From: Bacteroidales bacterium | GTDB taxonomy: Bacteria > Bacteroidota > Bacteroidia > Bacteroidales > UBA932 | Length of the DNA stretch: 6,608 bases | Assembly (NCBI GenBank): GCA_017472115.1 | Contig: JAFUQW010000022.1 | Location: forward strand, 1 to 6,608 | Direction: 5' to 3' | Shown: piece after piece, positions 1 to 5,220 of the stretch | How the letters are laid out: each line of letters starts with the position of its first letter | Position numbering within the stretch: the first letter of the stretch is position 1 | Position numbers and translations under genes: made by a program | Notes under the pieces: generated by a model | Database searches by the model: none | What the model was told of the DNA's origin: nothing | The model's input: only the letters and a program-made list of their open reading frames with translations

Positions 1-234
1 GAGCAGGCTCGCGAGATCATCAAGACCGTTTCTGCAGAGAAGGCAGCAAACCTTCCTGAGCAGATGGTAGCAAACATCGCAAAGGGTCGTCTCCAGAAGT
101 TCTTCAAGGAGCAGACTCTCGAGGAGCAGGGCTACCAGATGGGTGACGGCAAGACTCCTGTAAAGGATGTTGTCAAGGCAGCTGATGCTGAGGCTAAGAT
201 CCTTGCATTCAAGAGAGTATCACTCGCCGACTAA
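1..234 (+). CDS. tsf: Translation elongation factor Ts, C-terminal part (5' end outside window)
   Basis: The open frame runs from the first base to TAA at 232-234 and gives 77 residues. EF-Ts is the cytoplasmic nucleotide-exchange factor that recycles EF-Tu-GDP. The visible part matches the end of the family: a segment reading GRLQKFFKE, then TLEEQGY, a short lysine-rich strand with TPVKDVVK, and the closing FKR before the stop. This is the dimerisation and C-terminal module; the N-terminal UBA-like domain and the TDFV motif lie upstream of the window. Codon use is restricted (AAG, CTC, GCA/GCT, GAG), as expected for a highly expressed translation gene. In bacteria tsf normally follows rpsB, which cannot be checked here. 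A strong terminator lies 20 bases downstream, so this is the end of its operon. Confidence 0.93.
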   Translation, partial: EQAREIIKTVSAEKAANLPEQMVANIAKGRLQKFFKEQTLEEQGYQMGDGKTPVKDVVKAADAEAKILAFKRVSLAD

Positions 235-253
235 TCAATAGTCCATATATAAG

Positions 254-294
254 AATAGCGACCGGTCACAATGACACGGTCGCTATTTTTTTTT
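254..294 (+). terminator. Rho-independent terminator of tsf
   Basis: A perfect 11-bp stem (AATAGCGACCG at 254-264 with CGGTCGCTATT at 277-287) has a loop that can add four more pairs (GTCA/TGAC). It runs straight into nine T. The T tract is only on the plus strand, so it ends tsf transcription and does not obviously end the convergent flippase message. Confidence 0.93.
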
Positions 295-297
295 GTG

Positions 298-384
298 GTT
301 TCTCCACGAATCCAGGCCTTTTGATGGACAAACCCGATGCGGACCTACGTTTCTCCACCAAAACCGGCCTTTTGATGGACAAAC
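298..384. repeat. Two direct copies of a 36-bp repeat
   Basis: Positions 298-333 and 349-384 are direct repeats with 32 of 36 positions identical. Both start GTTTCTCCAC and end with CCTTTTGATGGACAAAC. A 15-bp spacer gives a period of 51 bp. They sit between the tsf terminator and the stop codon of the convergent flippase gene. Only two copies and one spacer are present, so this is not a CRISPR array. Whether the unit is dispersed elsewhere in the genome cannot be seen. Confidence 0.75.
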
Positions 385-388
385 TGTC

Positions 389-1873
389 TTATCGGATCAG
401 GTGGAGAGCTCCGAGACCGTATGCTCCGAGCAGGACAGTGTGGACGGTGAGCTTGAGCCAGAGGGCCATGTCAGGAAGCAGAAGTGAGATGCCATAGACG
501 GCTCCCATCAGGAGGAAGATGCCGCCGAGCCTGCCCCAACGGTATGGGATAGGGTAGTGCTTCGCTCCGAGGATGGAACTGATGATGAACATCACTATGT
601 AGCTTGCCAGATGGCCGAATGCGGCTGCCCAATATGAGTAGCGCGGCATGAATACCACGATCACGACTGCTGTGACGGCAAGCCCGGCGAGAGTGATCCA
701 GATGGCCATGTTGGTCTTACCGGAGAGCTTGTACCACATCGAAACATTGAAAAGCATTCCGAGGATCATGTATGAGAGCAGCATCACCGGCACTACTCCC
801 ACGGCAGACCGGAACTGAGGACCGAGGATCAGGGCAATGATGTCTATATATAATATGACTCCGAGGAATACCAGTCCGCAGAAGGCCGTGAAATATTCCT
901 GTACCTTGGCATACAGTTCCTTCGAGTCCTTTTCCTTTGCTCTTCTGAAGAAGAACGGCTCAGCCGCGTATCTGAACATCTGGATGAAGAGGTTCATGAT
1001 CACTGCCAGCTTCACTGCCGCCTGGTAGAGTCCGAGAGATGAACGCCATGCCTCCGCATTCGTGTCGAAATATCTGAAAAGTATCCTGTCGAGGAAGTCG
1101 TTGACGACTCCCGGGAGAGCCGCTATCATGAGCGGAAGAGAGTAGGCAAGCATCTGGCGCAGAAGTTTCGGGTCCAGCCTGAAACTGAGCCTGAGGTAGT
1201 CAGGAATGAAAAGCAGTCCGCACACCACGCAGCTGATGAAGATCGAGAAAATGACATAACTGAAGTCCGGAGTCGCCGGGATGAAGTGAAGCAGCCACAC
1301 ATCGGACGGAGTCAGAGACGAAACATCTCCCGCAGGAGCTGCCGAAAGGCAATGCTTAGGGAACCATAGGAAAAGCACGAGATTGGCTGCGGTCTCGGTG
1401 ATTATCTTTATTGTCTTGAATATCGCGAACTTGAGAGCCTTGTTCTCCTGCCTGAGCTTTGCAAATAGAATGGCTGTTACGGAATCGAGAGCAAGGATTC
1501 CTCCCATATACATTATGCATGACCGGTAGCCGTGATAGCCGAGTGCGTCTGAAATAGGAGTCGCGAATGCAATCATCAGCGCAAGGAAGGTGGCGCTTAT
1601 GCAGAACACCGTCACGAATGCATTGGAATAGACCTTTCGCGGATCAACTCCCTCCTTGTTGGCGAAACGGAAGCAGCCCGTCTCTAACCCGAGTACCAGA
1701 ACCACTTGAAGCACAGCTATATAGGCCATGAATTCGGTGACCACTCCGTAGCTTTCGGGGCTGAGGAGTCTTGTGTAGATCGGAACGAAAAGGAAGTTTA
1801 TGATGCGGGCGAGGATGGTACTCAGACCATAAATCATCGTCTGCCCCGCCAATTGTTTCAAGGGATTTGCCAT
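389..1873 (-). CDS. Wzx-type oligosaccharide flippase (MOP superfamily)
   Basis: A 494-residue integral membrane protein. The N-terminus reads LKQLAGQTMIYGLSTI, then LFVPIYTRLLSPESYG and ETGCFRF (residues 64-70), the usual opening of Bacteroidetes lipopolysaccharide and O-antigen flippases. Alternating hydrophobic segments continue to the C-terminus, and length and layout fit the roughly 12-14 helix MOP fold. Such proteins move undecaprenyl-linked glycans across the inner membrane; the substrate here is unknown, and no glycosyltransferase cluster lies beside it in the window. A polar loop around residues 177-205 separates the two halves. I chose ATG at 1873 (MANPLKQ). The frame stays open to 1954, but those extra 27 codons are translated tandem repeat. 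A TAnnTTTG box (TATTTTTG, minus strand, 1889-1882) lies just upstream and would give a very short leader; its -33 partner is not convincing. Confidence 0.88.
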   Translation of the reverse strand: MANPLKQLAGQTMIYGLSTILARIINFLFVPIYTRLLSPESYGVVTEFMAYIAVLQVVLVLGLETGCFRFANKEGVDPRKVYSNAFVTVFCISATFLALMIAFATPISDALGYHGYRSCIMYMGGILALDSVTAILFAKLRQENKALKFAIFKTIKIITETAANLVLFLWFPKHCLSAAPAGDVSSLTPSDVWLLHFIPATPDFSYVIFSIFISCVVCGLLFIPDYLRLSFRLDPKLLRQMLAYSLPLMIAALPGVVNDFLDRILFRYFDTNAEAWRSSLGLYQAAVKLAVIMNLFIQMFRYAAEPFFFRRAKEKDSKELYAKVQEYFTAFCGLVFLGVILYIDIIALILGPQFRSAVGVVPVMLLSYMILGMLFNVSMWYKLSGKTNMAIWITLAGLAVTAVVIVVFMPRYSYWAAAFGHLASYIVMFIISSILGAKHYPIPYRWGRLGGIFLLMGAVYGISLLLPDMALWLKLTVHTVLLGAYGLGALHLIR

Positions 1874-1906
1874 AATGAGAGCAAAAATAGTTATTTTTGT
1901 CAAATT

Positions 1907-1995
1907 ATTGTCATCCTGAGCGAAGCATTGTAATCTTGAGCAAAGCATTGTCATCCTGAGCGGGACATTGTCATCCTGAGCGAAGCGAAGGATCT
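1907..1995. repeat. Four tandem 20-bp units ending in a hairpin-forming repeat
   Basis: Units start at 1907, 1927, 1947 and 1967 with an exact 20-bp period. Each opens with ATTG followed by TCATCCTGAG or a one- or two-base variant. The last unit runs into GCGAAGGATCT, so ATCCT and AGGAT can pair as a hairpin (1973-1993). The consensus resembles dispersed TCATCCTGAGCGAAGCGAAG intergenic repeats that I have seen in many Bacteroidetes and related genomes (recollection, not searched). It fills the divergent spacer between the flippase and cyclophilin genes. Confidence 0.85.
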
Positions 1996-2022
1996 TTTTA
2001 CGATATTAAATTTTGAATATAT

Positions 2023-2694
2023 ATGAAACGATTGATTTTAATAATTGCGGCAGCCATGACGATTGCCTCATGCGCATGCAGGAACGAATCAGAGCAGACC
2101 GCTGAAACACAGACAGAAATGGAAAAGACAGTAATTGCAGAACCGGAATTCGAGATGGTGACGTCCCACGGCACAATGAAGCTCAAGCTTTACAGCATGA
2201 CCCCTAAGCACAGGGACTACTTCGTTAAGCTCGTTAATGAGAAATATTATGACGGAACGCGTTTCCACAGGATAATCGAAGGATTCATGATCCAGGGAGG
2301 AGACCCGTATTCACGTGACACATCGAAGATCGACCTCTGGGGTCAGGGAGGTCCGGACTATACCGTACCTGCAGAATTCGTGAGCCAGTACTGGCACAAG
2401 AAAGGCGCGATCGCAGCAGCCCGCAAAGGTGATATGGCCAACCCTACCAAGGCTTCGTCAGGATCACAGTTCTATATAGTCCATGACGAGAACAACTGCC
2501 TCCACCTCGACGGTCAGTATTCGATTTTCGGTGAGGTTACCGAGGGCCTTGAGGTTATCGACAGGATTGCCGCTGTCCCTACAGACCGCTATGACAGGCC
2601 ATACGAGGATGTCATGATCATTACTGTAAAGCCTCTGAATGTTGAGCCGGAGGAAGTCCCTGCCGAGCCTGCAGATACCACAAAGACAGAGTAG
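2023..2694 (+). CDS. Lipoprotein cyclophilin-type peptidyl-prolyl cis-trans isomerase
   Basis: A 223-residue cyclophilin predicted to be lipid-anchored at the cell envelope. Residues 1-16 are a lysine/arginine start and hydrophobic core ending in the lipobox IASC, with Cys17 as the lipidated residue. A polar linker follows to about residue 42. The cyclophilin fold covers about residues 44-206: FHR at 81-83 (catalytic Arg83), FMIQGGD at 88-94 (Gln91), MAN at 138-140, SGSQF at 146-150 (Phe150) and HLDG at 161-164. The position matching Trp121 of human cyclophilin A appears to be His161; this site varies among bacterial members and affects cyclosporin binding more than catalysis. A Pro/Glu-rich tail (207-223) ends the protein. 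It likely assists folding of exported proteins. The HAD gene starts three bases after its stop, so the two are co-transcribed. ATG at 2023 is the only start that keeps the signal peptide. Confidence 0.93.
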   Translation: MKRLILIIAAAMTIASCACRNESEQTAETQTEMEKTVIAEPEFEMVTSHGTMKLKLYSMTPKHRDYFVKLVNEKYYDGTRFHRIIEGFMIQGGDPYSRDTSKIDLWGQGGPDYTVPAEFVSQYWHKKGAIAAARKGDMANPTKASSGSQFYIVHDENNCLHLDGQYSIFGEVTEGLEVIDRIAAVPTDRYDRPYEDVMIITVKPLNVEPEEVPAEPADTTKTE

Positions 2695-2697
2695 CGG

Positions 2698-3396
2698 ATG
2701 AAGAATCTGAAAGGAAAATTCACGACGATATTCTTCGACGCCGACGATACCCTCTGGGAGAACGAACAGTTCTTCAGGGATGCCGAAGCAAAGTTTACCG
2801 GACTTCTGAAGGACTTCACTTCTCCGGAGGGCGTGCAGCAGATGCTCTGGGAGAAGCAGGAGGACAATATCCCTCTCTTCGGCTACGGGTCCAAGACCTA
2901 TATGATAGGCATGACCGATGCAGCTGTCGAACTATGCGGAGGTCATCTGCCCGATCATATATATAATGGTGTCAAGAAGATAATCACTGACCTTGCTTTC
3001 CATGAGCTGCAGATTATTGAAGGAGTCGAGGATGTCCTTCAGGCCCTTCAGGGGCATTATCGCCTCGTGGTTGCGACCAAGGGAGATCTTCCGGAGCAGA
3101 TGGGCAAGTTCCGACAGTCCGGCCTGGTCAAATATTTTCATCACTGCGAGGTCATGGAGAACAAGGACGAGCAGAATTATTTCGAACTTGCAGCCAAGCA
3201 TGACCTTGATCCGGAGCAGCTCCTGATGATCGGTAATTCGGTGAAGTCGGACATAGCTCCGGTGGTGAATGTCGGCGGATGGGCCATCCATGTGCCCCAT
3301 GAAGTCGTATGGGTACATGAGATGATGGACATGCCTCAGTCCGACCGCATCATAGAAGTGCAGAGCATCAGGGACGTGTTGTCATATCTGCTGTAA
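2698..3396 (+). CDS. HAD-superfamily phosphatase (subfamily I, YjjG/Gph-like)
   Basis: A 232-residue soluble protein with all four HAD motifs. Motif I is FFDADDTLW (nucleophile Asp14, acid/base Asp16). Motif II is VVATKGD with Thr127. Motif III is Lys156 in MENKDEQNY. Motif IV is MIGNSVKSD (178-185), with Asp185 for magnesium. Residues about 20-105 form a helical cap, placing it with subfamily I phosphatases such as phosphoglycolate or nucleotide phosphatases. The substrate cannot be told from the sequence. Only CGG separates the cyclophilin stop (2692-2694) from this ATG, implying translational coupling. The pairing of a cytoplasmic phosphatase with an envelope isomerase is more likely operon convenience than a shared pathway. 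No SD is evident. Confidence 0.9.
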   Translation: MKNLKGKFTTIFFDADDTLWENEQFFRDAEAKFTGLLKDFTSPEGVQQMLWEKQEDNIPLFGYGSKTYMIGMTDAAVELCGGHLPDHIYNGVKKIITDLAFHELQIIEGVEDVLQALQGHYRLVVATKGDLPEQMGKFRQSGLVKYFHHCEVMENKDEQNYFELAAKHDLDPEQLLMIGNSVKSDIAPVVNVGGWAIHVPHEVVWVHEMMDMPQSDRIIEVQSIRDVLSYLL

Positions 3397-3429
3397 AGAC
3401 GCTTCCACTTCGCCTCACAGTATACACAG

Positions 3430-3497
3430 ACTGTCATTCTGAGCATCAGCGAAGAATCTTTAAGATTAAGATGCCTCACTTCGTTTCAGATGACAGT
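3430..3497 (+). repeat. Imperfect inverted-repeat element downstream of the HAD gene
   Basis: ACTGTCAT (3430-3437) pairs with ATGACAGT (3490-3497), and CTGA/TCAG continues the stem past a one-base bulge. Inside are GCATC (3442-3446) with GATGC (3470-3474) and the self-complementary AATCTT-T-AAGATT. The left arm reads TCATTCTGAGC...GCGAAGAATCT, a diverged relative of the unit at 1967-1995. It begins 34 bases after the HAD stop and could act as the operon's 3' end structure, though no long T tract follows. Confidence 0.6.
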
Positions 3498-3644
3498 GAC
3501 GAAGTAATCTCTATGATGTAAACTGATATATCATTTCCATATTTTATGAAAGGTTTTCATTATATCGATTGGATTGTTCGTCAGATTGGGTGATTTTTGT
3601 CGTTTTGGGTGAGGTTGAGAAGCTTTTGGCACAGAATTAGCAAT

Positions 3645-3681
3645 AAACTTAACTCGAATAGTTTTTTCATAGGTTAAGTTT
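3645..3681. repeat. Perfect 9-bp inverted repeat at the left edge of long repeat copy 1
   Basis: AAACTTAAC (3645-3653) and GTTAAGTTT (3673-3681) are exact reverse complements around a 19-bp T-rich loop. The right arm overlaps the first bases shared with copy 2, so the structure marks the junction between unique DNA and repeat. The stretch 3498-3644 holds no gene that I can support. It is AT-rich and contains two TTGGGTGA copies near 3585 and 3605. Confidence 0.5.
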
Positions 3682-3696
3682 TAGGTTAGAATTGCG

Positions 3697-3733
3697 GTGG
3701 CCTTCCGATGTGAATCGGGAGGCCACTATCTTT
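3697..3733 (+). terminator. Strong hairpin at the left end of copy 1, possible plus-strand terminator
   Basis: GTGGCCTTCCGAT (3697-3709) pairs over 13 positions with ATCGGGAGGCCAC (3714-3726), with one T-G pair and a GTGA (GNRA) loop. TATCTTTT follows. The wobble and T-rich tail both favour plus-strand reading, where it could stop transcripts entering antisense to the structured RNA. On the minus strand it has a C-A mismatch and no T tract, but could still be the RNA's 3' hairpin. Confidence 0.45.
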
Positions 3734-3858
3734 TACTTTGTATCAATGAGTTTGTTTGGTTATATTGAAGGGGACGACTGAAAGACTTTGTTCCATCCCC
3801 TCAATCGTCCCCTAAGCCAAAAGCGTGCAGAGCATCTTACGATGCCGTCCCTGTCAGA

Positions 3859-4011
3859 CTACTTGCGTACCCCAATACGCCTGTAGTAAGATGAGACATT
3901 CTCGGTCTTCCCAAAACGAACCCGCGTGTACGACTTCACTTTTAGAAGAACAGGTACTCTCACTTCAACCAGAAGCATGAGACCAGCATAAGAATAGTCT
4001 TTTTTCTTCAT
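3859..4011 (-). CDS. 50-residue basic small protein inside the structured RNA, copy 1
   Basis: ATG at 4011 to TAG at 3859-3861 gives 50 residues. The protein starts MKKKDYSYAG, has a valine/leucine-rich middle (LLVEVRVPVLLKVK) and ends YYRRIGVRK. It is strongly basic, with no membrane segment or recognised domain. Only three of 153 bases differ from copy 2: two are silent, and one changes Met12 here to Thr12 there. In this copy an in-frame TGA lies upstream and the two leaders differ in length, so MKKK is the only shared start. The start codon lies in the 5' pairing of the RNA, and the last codons form the UUGGGG hairpin. It may therefore be a regulated leader peptide, a basic RNA-binding partner, or an open frame fortuitously preserved by RNA structure. 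I cannot decide between these. Confidence 0.45.
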   Translation of the reverse strand: MKKKDYSYAGLMLLVEVRVPVLLKVKSYTRVRFGKTENVSSYYRRIGVRK

Positions 4012-4165
4012 AATTAATGTTGGATATCTGTAAAAGACATTCTGGAGATCTCACCCCTCCCTCTGATTGAGTATGCTTTCGGCTCTATGTCTAAAAAAAA
4101 TAAGGCATTCCAGTTGGGGCTGAAATGCCATACTTTATTATCCAACATCTTCAATGAAGACAATG

Positions 4166-4196
4166 CAAAGGTATGAATAAATTTCATTCATGCAAA
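4166..4196 (-). promoter_or_regulatory. Bacteroidetes-type promoter of structured RNA copy 1
   Basis: On the minus strand, TTTG (4196-4193) is followed after exactly 19 bases by TACCTTTG (4173-4166), matching the Bacteroidetes TTTG / TAnnTTTG consensus. The same spacing recurs in copy 2 although the spacer has diverged. Transcription would begin near 4162, right at the first pairing of the RNA. Confidence 0.72.
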
Positions 4197-4229
4197 TTTT
4201 CATAGTGGTGATTTGTTTCGCACAAGATA

Positions 4230-4547
4230 TCAAGCTGTCTCTAACGCCACAAGGAGATAGTCCGTTTCATATTCCAGAAATTCGACAAGCCACTTATGAT
4301 CCACGATGCTACCCCACTGAATAACATGATCTAAAATATCTTCCTTCTGCATCTTTACCACCCAACATCCCCAATCGGTCTGCACAGCATCTTCATGATT
4401 CATAATAACACCATATAGCCCATTGCATTCAAGATATGGAGTGATTTGGTCTGGATAGTATCCATGATAGTCACCTTCACCTGCCTTTGCGATTCCATAA
4501 TCAAATGTTTCGGATTGAACCTTTCCGATATAAACGTGCATTCCCAT
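4230..4547 (-). CDS. Small acidic protein of unknown function
   Basis: A 105-residue protein I do not recognise. It is acidic, has no signal peptide or membrane segment, and is rich in aromatic residues. Visible features are MHVYIGKV at the start, GDYHGYYPDQITPYLE (25-40), TDWGCWVVKM (57-66) and a Trp-containing C-terminal half. Met3 (4541) is an alternative start two codons in. It begins 18 bases after the stop of the upstream 149-residue gene, so both are probably one transcript. Its stop lies only about 30 bases before the -33 box of repeat copy 1, so the two transcription units are tightly packed. Small, acidic and encoded beside another such gene and a nuclease-like gene, it could be an immunity or antitoxin-like protein. 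That is inference from context only. Confidence 0.72.
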   Translation of the reverse strand: MGMHVYIGKVQSETFDYGIAKAGEGDYHGYYPDQITPYLECNGLYGVIMNHEDAVQTDWGCWVVKMQKEDILDHVIQWGSIVDHKWLVEFLEYETDYLLVALETA

Positions 4548-4565
4548 ATATAATATATTTATAGA

Positions 4566-5015
4566 TTATTCAACGGGTTGGCCATCCCTACACCAAGCAT
4601 CAAACGCCATGAGCATTGCCAAATCCTCTGCATCAGCATCATTAGGAATGTCCAGACTCACTGGAAGCCCCTTTGCAAGTCTTTCCTGAGTAATACTCTT
4701 CATTTTTCTGTTAAATTCTGAAGCACCGAAATTGTAAGACTTTTCGATGTTTTCTTTTGCCATAACGAAATCCTTTTTTGCTGAAATATGCCTCATGGCA
4801 AGAGCATATTCATCATTGTCGGCAAATCGGCATTCTCCATCTGTTACTACCAGACATTGCGGTCCACCGACGCAAAGAGCGGCATCACCATCCATGCAGT
4901 CGTCAGTAAACATATACTCGACGAAATGCTTTCCTTGTTCTAATTCACCGAGGTACTTATAATCCCCTGACGGGTCATTTATAAATTGTTTTGCAATGTT
5001 CAGTACTTTCTCCAT
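4566..5015 (-). CDS. Acidic protein of unknown function
   Basis: A 149-residue soluble protein starting at ATG 5015. Residues 1-75 contain SGDYKYLGELEQGKHFVEY, an acidic turn (TDDCMDGDA) and ALCVGGPQCLVVTDGECRF, which looks like beta strands around a Gly-Pro turn. The second half is helical with a lysine-rich stretch (80-115) and an acidic end (DADAEDLAMLM, then WCRDGQPVE). The GGPxxLVV...G pattern faintly recalls immunity proteins of the Imm35/YrhB kind, but tryptophans and flanking motifs typical of them are missing, so I do not assign it. It is the first gene of a pair with the 105-residue gene. The nearest TAnnTTTG box on its strand is TATTTTTG at 5178-5171, giving a leader of about 150 bases with a hairpin in it. 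Codon choice is more AT-rich than in the chromosomal genes to the left. Confidence 0.75.
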   Translation of the reverse strand: MEKVLNIAKQFINDPSGDYKYLGELEQGKHFVEYMFTDDCMDGDAALCVGGPQCLVVTDGECRFADNDEYALAMRHISAKKDFVMAKENIEKSYNFGASEFNRKMKSITQERLAKGLPVSLDIPNDADAEDLAMLMAFDAWCRDGQPVE

Positions 5016-5096
5016 AACATATCAATAAATTCTAAAAGGGCTTTACTGATCTCGACGGCTTTTACCCCGCACGAACAGGCTCTCTGTAAATTTAAT

Positions 5097-5115
5097 GGAA
5101 GGGGTTACCCCTTTC
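5097..5115 (-). promoter_or_regulatory. Hairpin in the leader of the two-gene unit
   Basis: AAGGGG (5099-5104) and CCCCTT (5108-5113) form a tight palindrome around TTA, extendable by a G-T and a G-C pair. A second GGGG at 5119-5122 could compete for the same CCCC. It sits about 85 bases before the start of the 149-residue gene. An operator, an attenuator or a remnant repeat are all possible, and no T tract follows on either strand. Confidence 0.35.
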
Positions 5116-5170
5116 GCAGGGGAGCTTAAGCTTTCGTCTGAGAACTTAACTTCCAACCCTTTCGATACAG

Positions 5171-5220
5171 CAAAAATAAAACGCCCTTGTGCCGAATCAT
5201 TACACAAGGGCTGGTTTTTA
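5171..5220 (-). terminator. Terminator of the nuclease-like gene, probably bidirectional
   Basis: GCCCTTGTG (5183-5191) pairs perfectly with CACAAGGGC (5203-5211) around an 11-base loop. On the minus strand it is followed by GTTTTATTTTT, and it lies 7 bases after the stop of the minus-strand nuclease-like gene. On the plus strand it is followed by TGGTTTTTATTT, so it could also stop rightward transcripts. Confidence 0.82.

Larger units (their letters stand above)
3697..4162 (-). ncRNA. Predicted large structured RNA, copy 1
   Basis: Predicted minus-strand transcript starting near 4162, just below the promoter. In RNA order its helices are: 5' outer pairing 4160-4154 with 4011-4005; inner pairing 4148-4139 with 4026-4017 (10 bp); a 10-bp hairpin 4129-4104 with loop CCCCAA (4119-4114); a hairpin with 5-bp arms 3887-3883/3862-3858 and 3880-3876/3869-3865 and loop UUGGGG (3875-3870); GCAUC/GAUGC near 3845-3832; a 13-bp helix 3813-3801 with 3781-3769; and a final hairpin at 3726-3697. 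The two hexanucleotide loops are exact complements. The 10-bp and 13-bp helices close fully only on the minus strand, where odd pairs become G-U. No known RNA family was recognised. Both transcript ends are estimates. Confidence 0.62.
3675..4199 (-). repeat. Long repeat, copy 1 (about 525 bp)
   Basis: This interval aligns from end to end with 6034-6556. Identity is patchy. Nearly identical blocks (3675-3733, 3768-4011, 4028-4052, 4101-4130) alternate with diverged linkers (3734-3767, 4012-4026, 4053-4090, 4131-4165). There are no obvious terminal inverted repeats, transposase gene or target duplication. Conserved blocks coincide with hairpins, and the right end holds a conserved leftward promoter. 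That points to a functional RNA locus rather than a simple insertion sequence. Confidence 0.93.

Noticed and set aside
293..487. 64-codon plus-strand ORF
   Set aside because: It begins in the terminator T tract, is built largely from the two 36-bp repeats, and its second half is antisense to the end of the flippase gene.
1874..1954. 27-residue N-terminal extension of the flippase
   Set aside because: The extra codons are translated 20-bp repeat units and spacer; family members start near the LKQLAGQT segment, and the -7 box lies inside this stretch.
1907..1995. CRISPR array
   Set aside because: The units are contiguous with an exact 20-bp period and no spacers; no cas genes are visible.
3675..4199. 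Insertion sequence or simple MITE
   Set aside because: No transposase, convincing terminal inverted repeats or target duplications are seen; conservation follows RNA helices and a promoter. A mobile origin is still possible but not shown.
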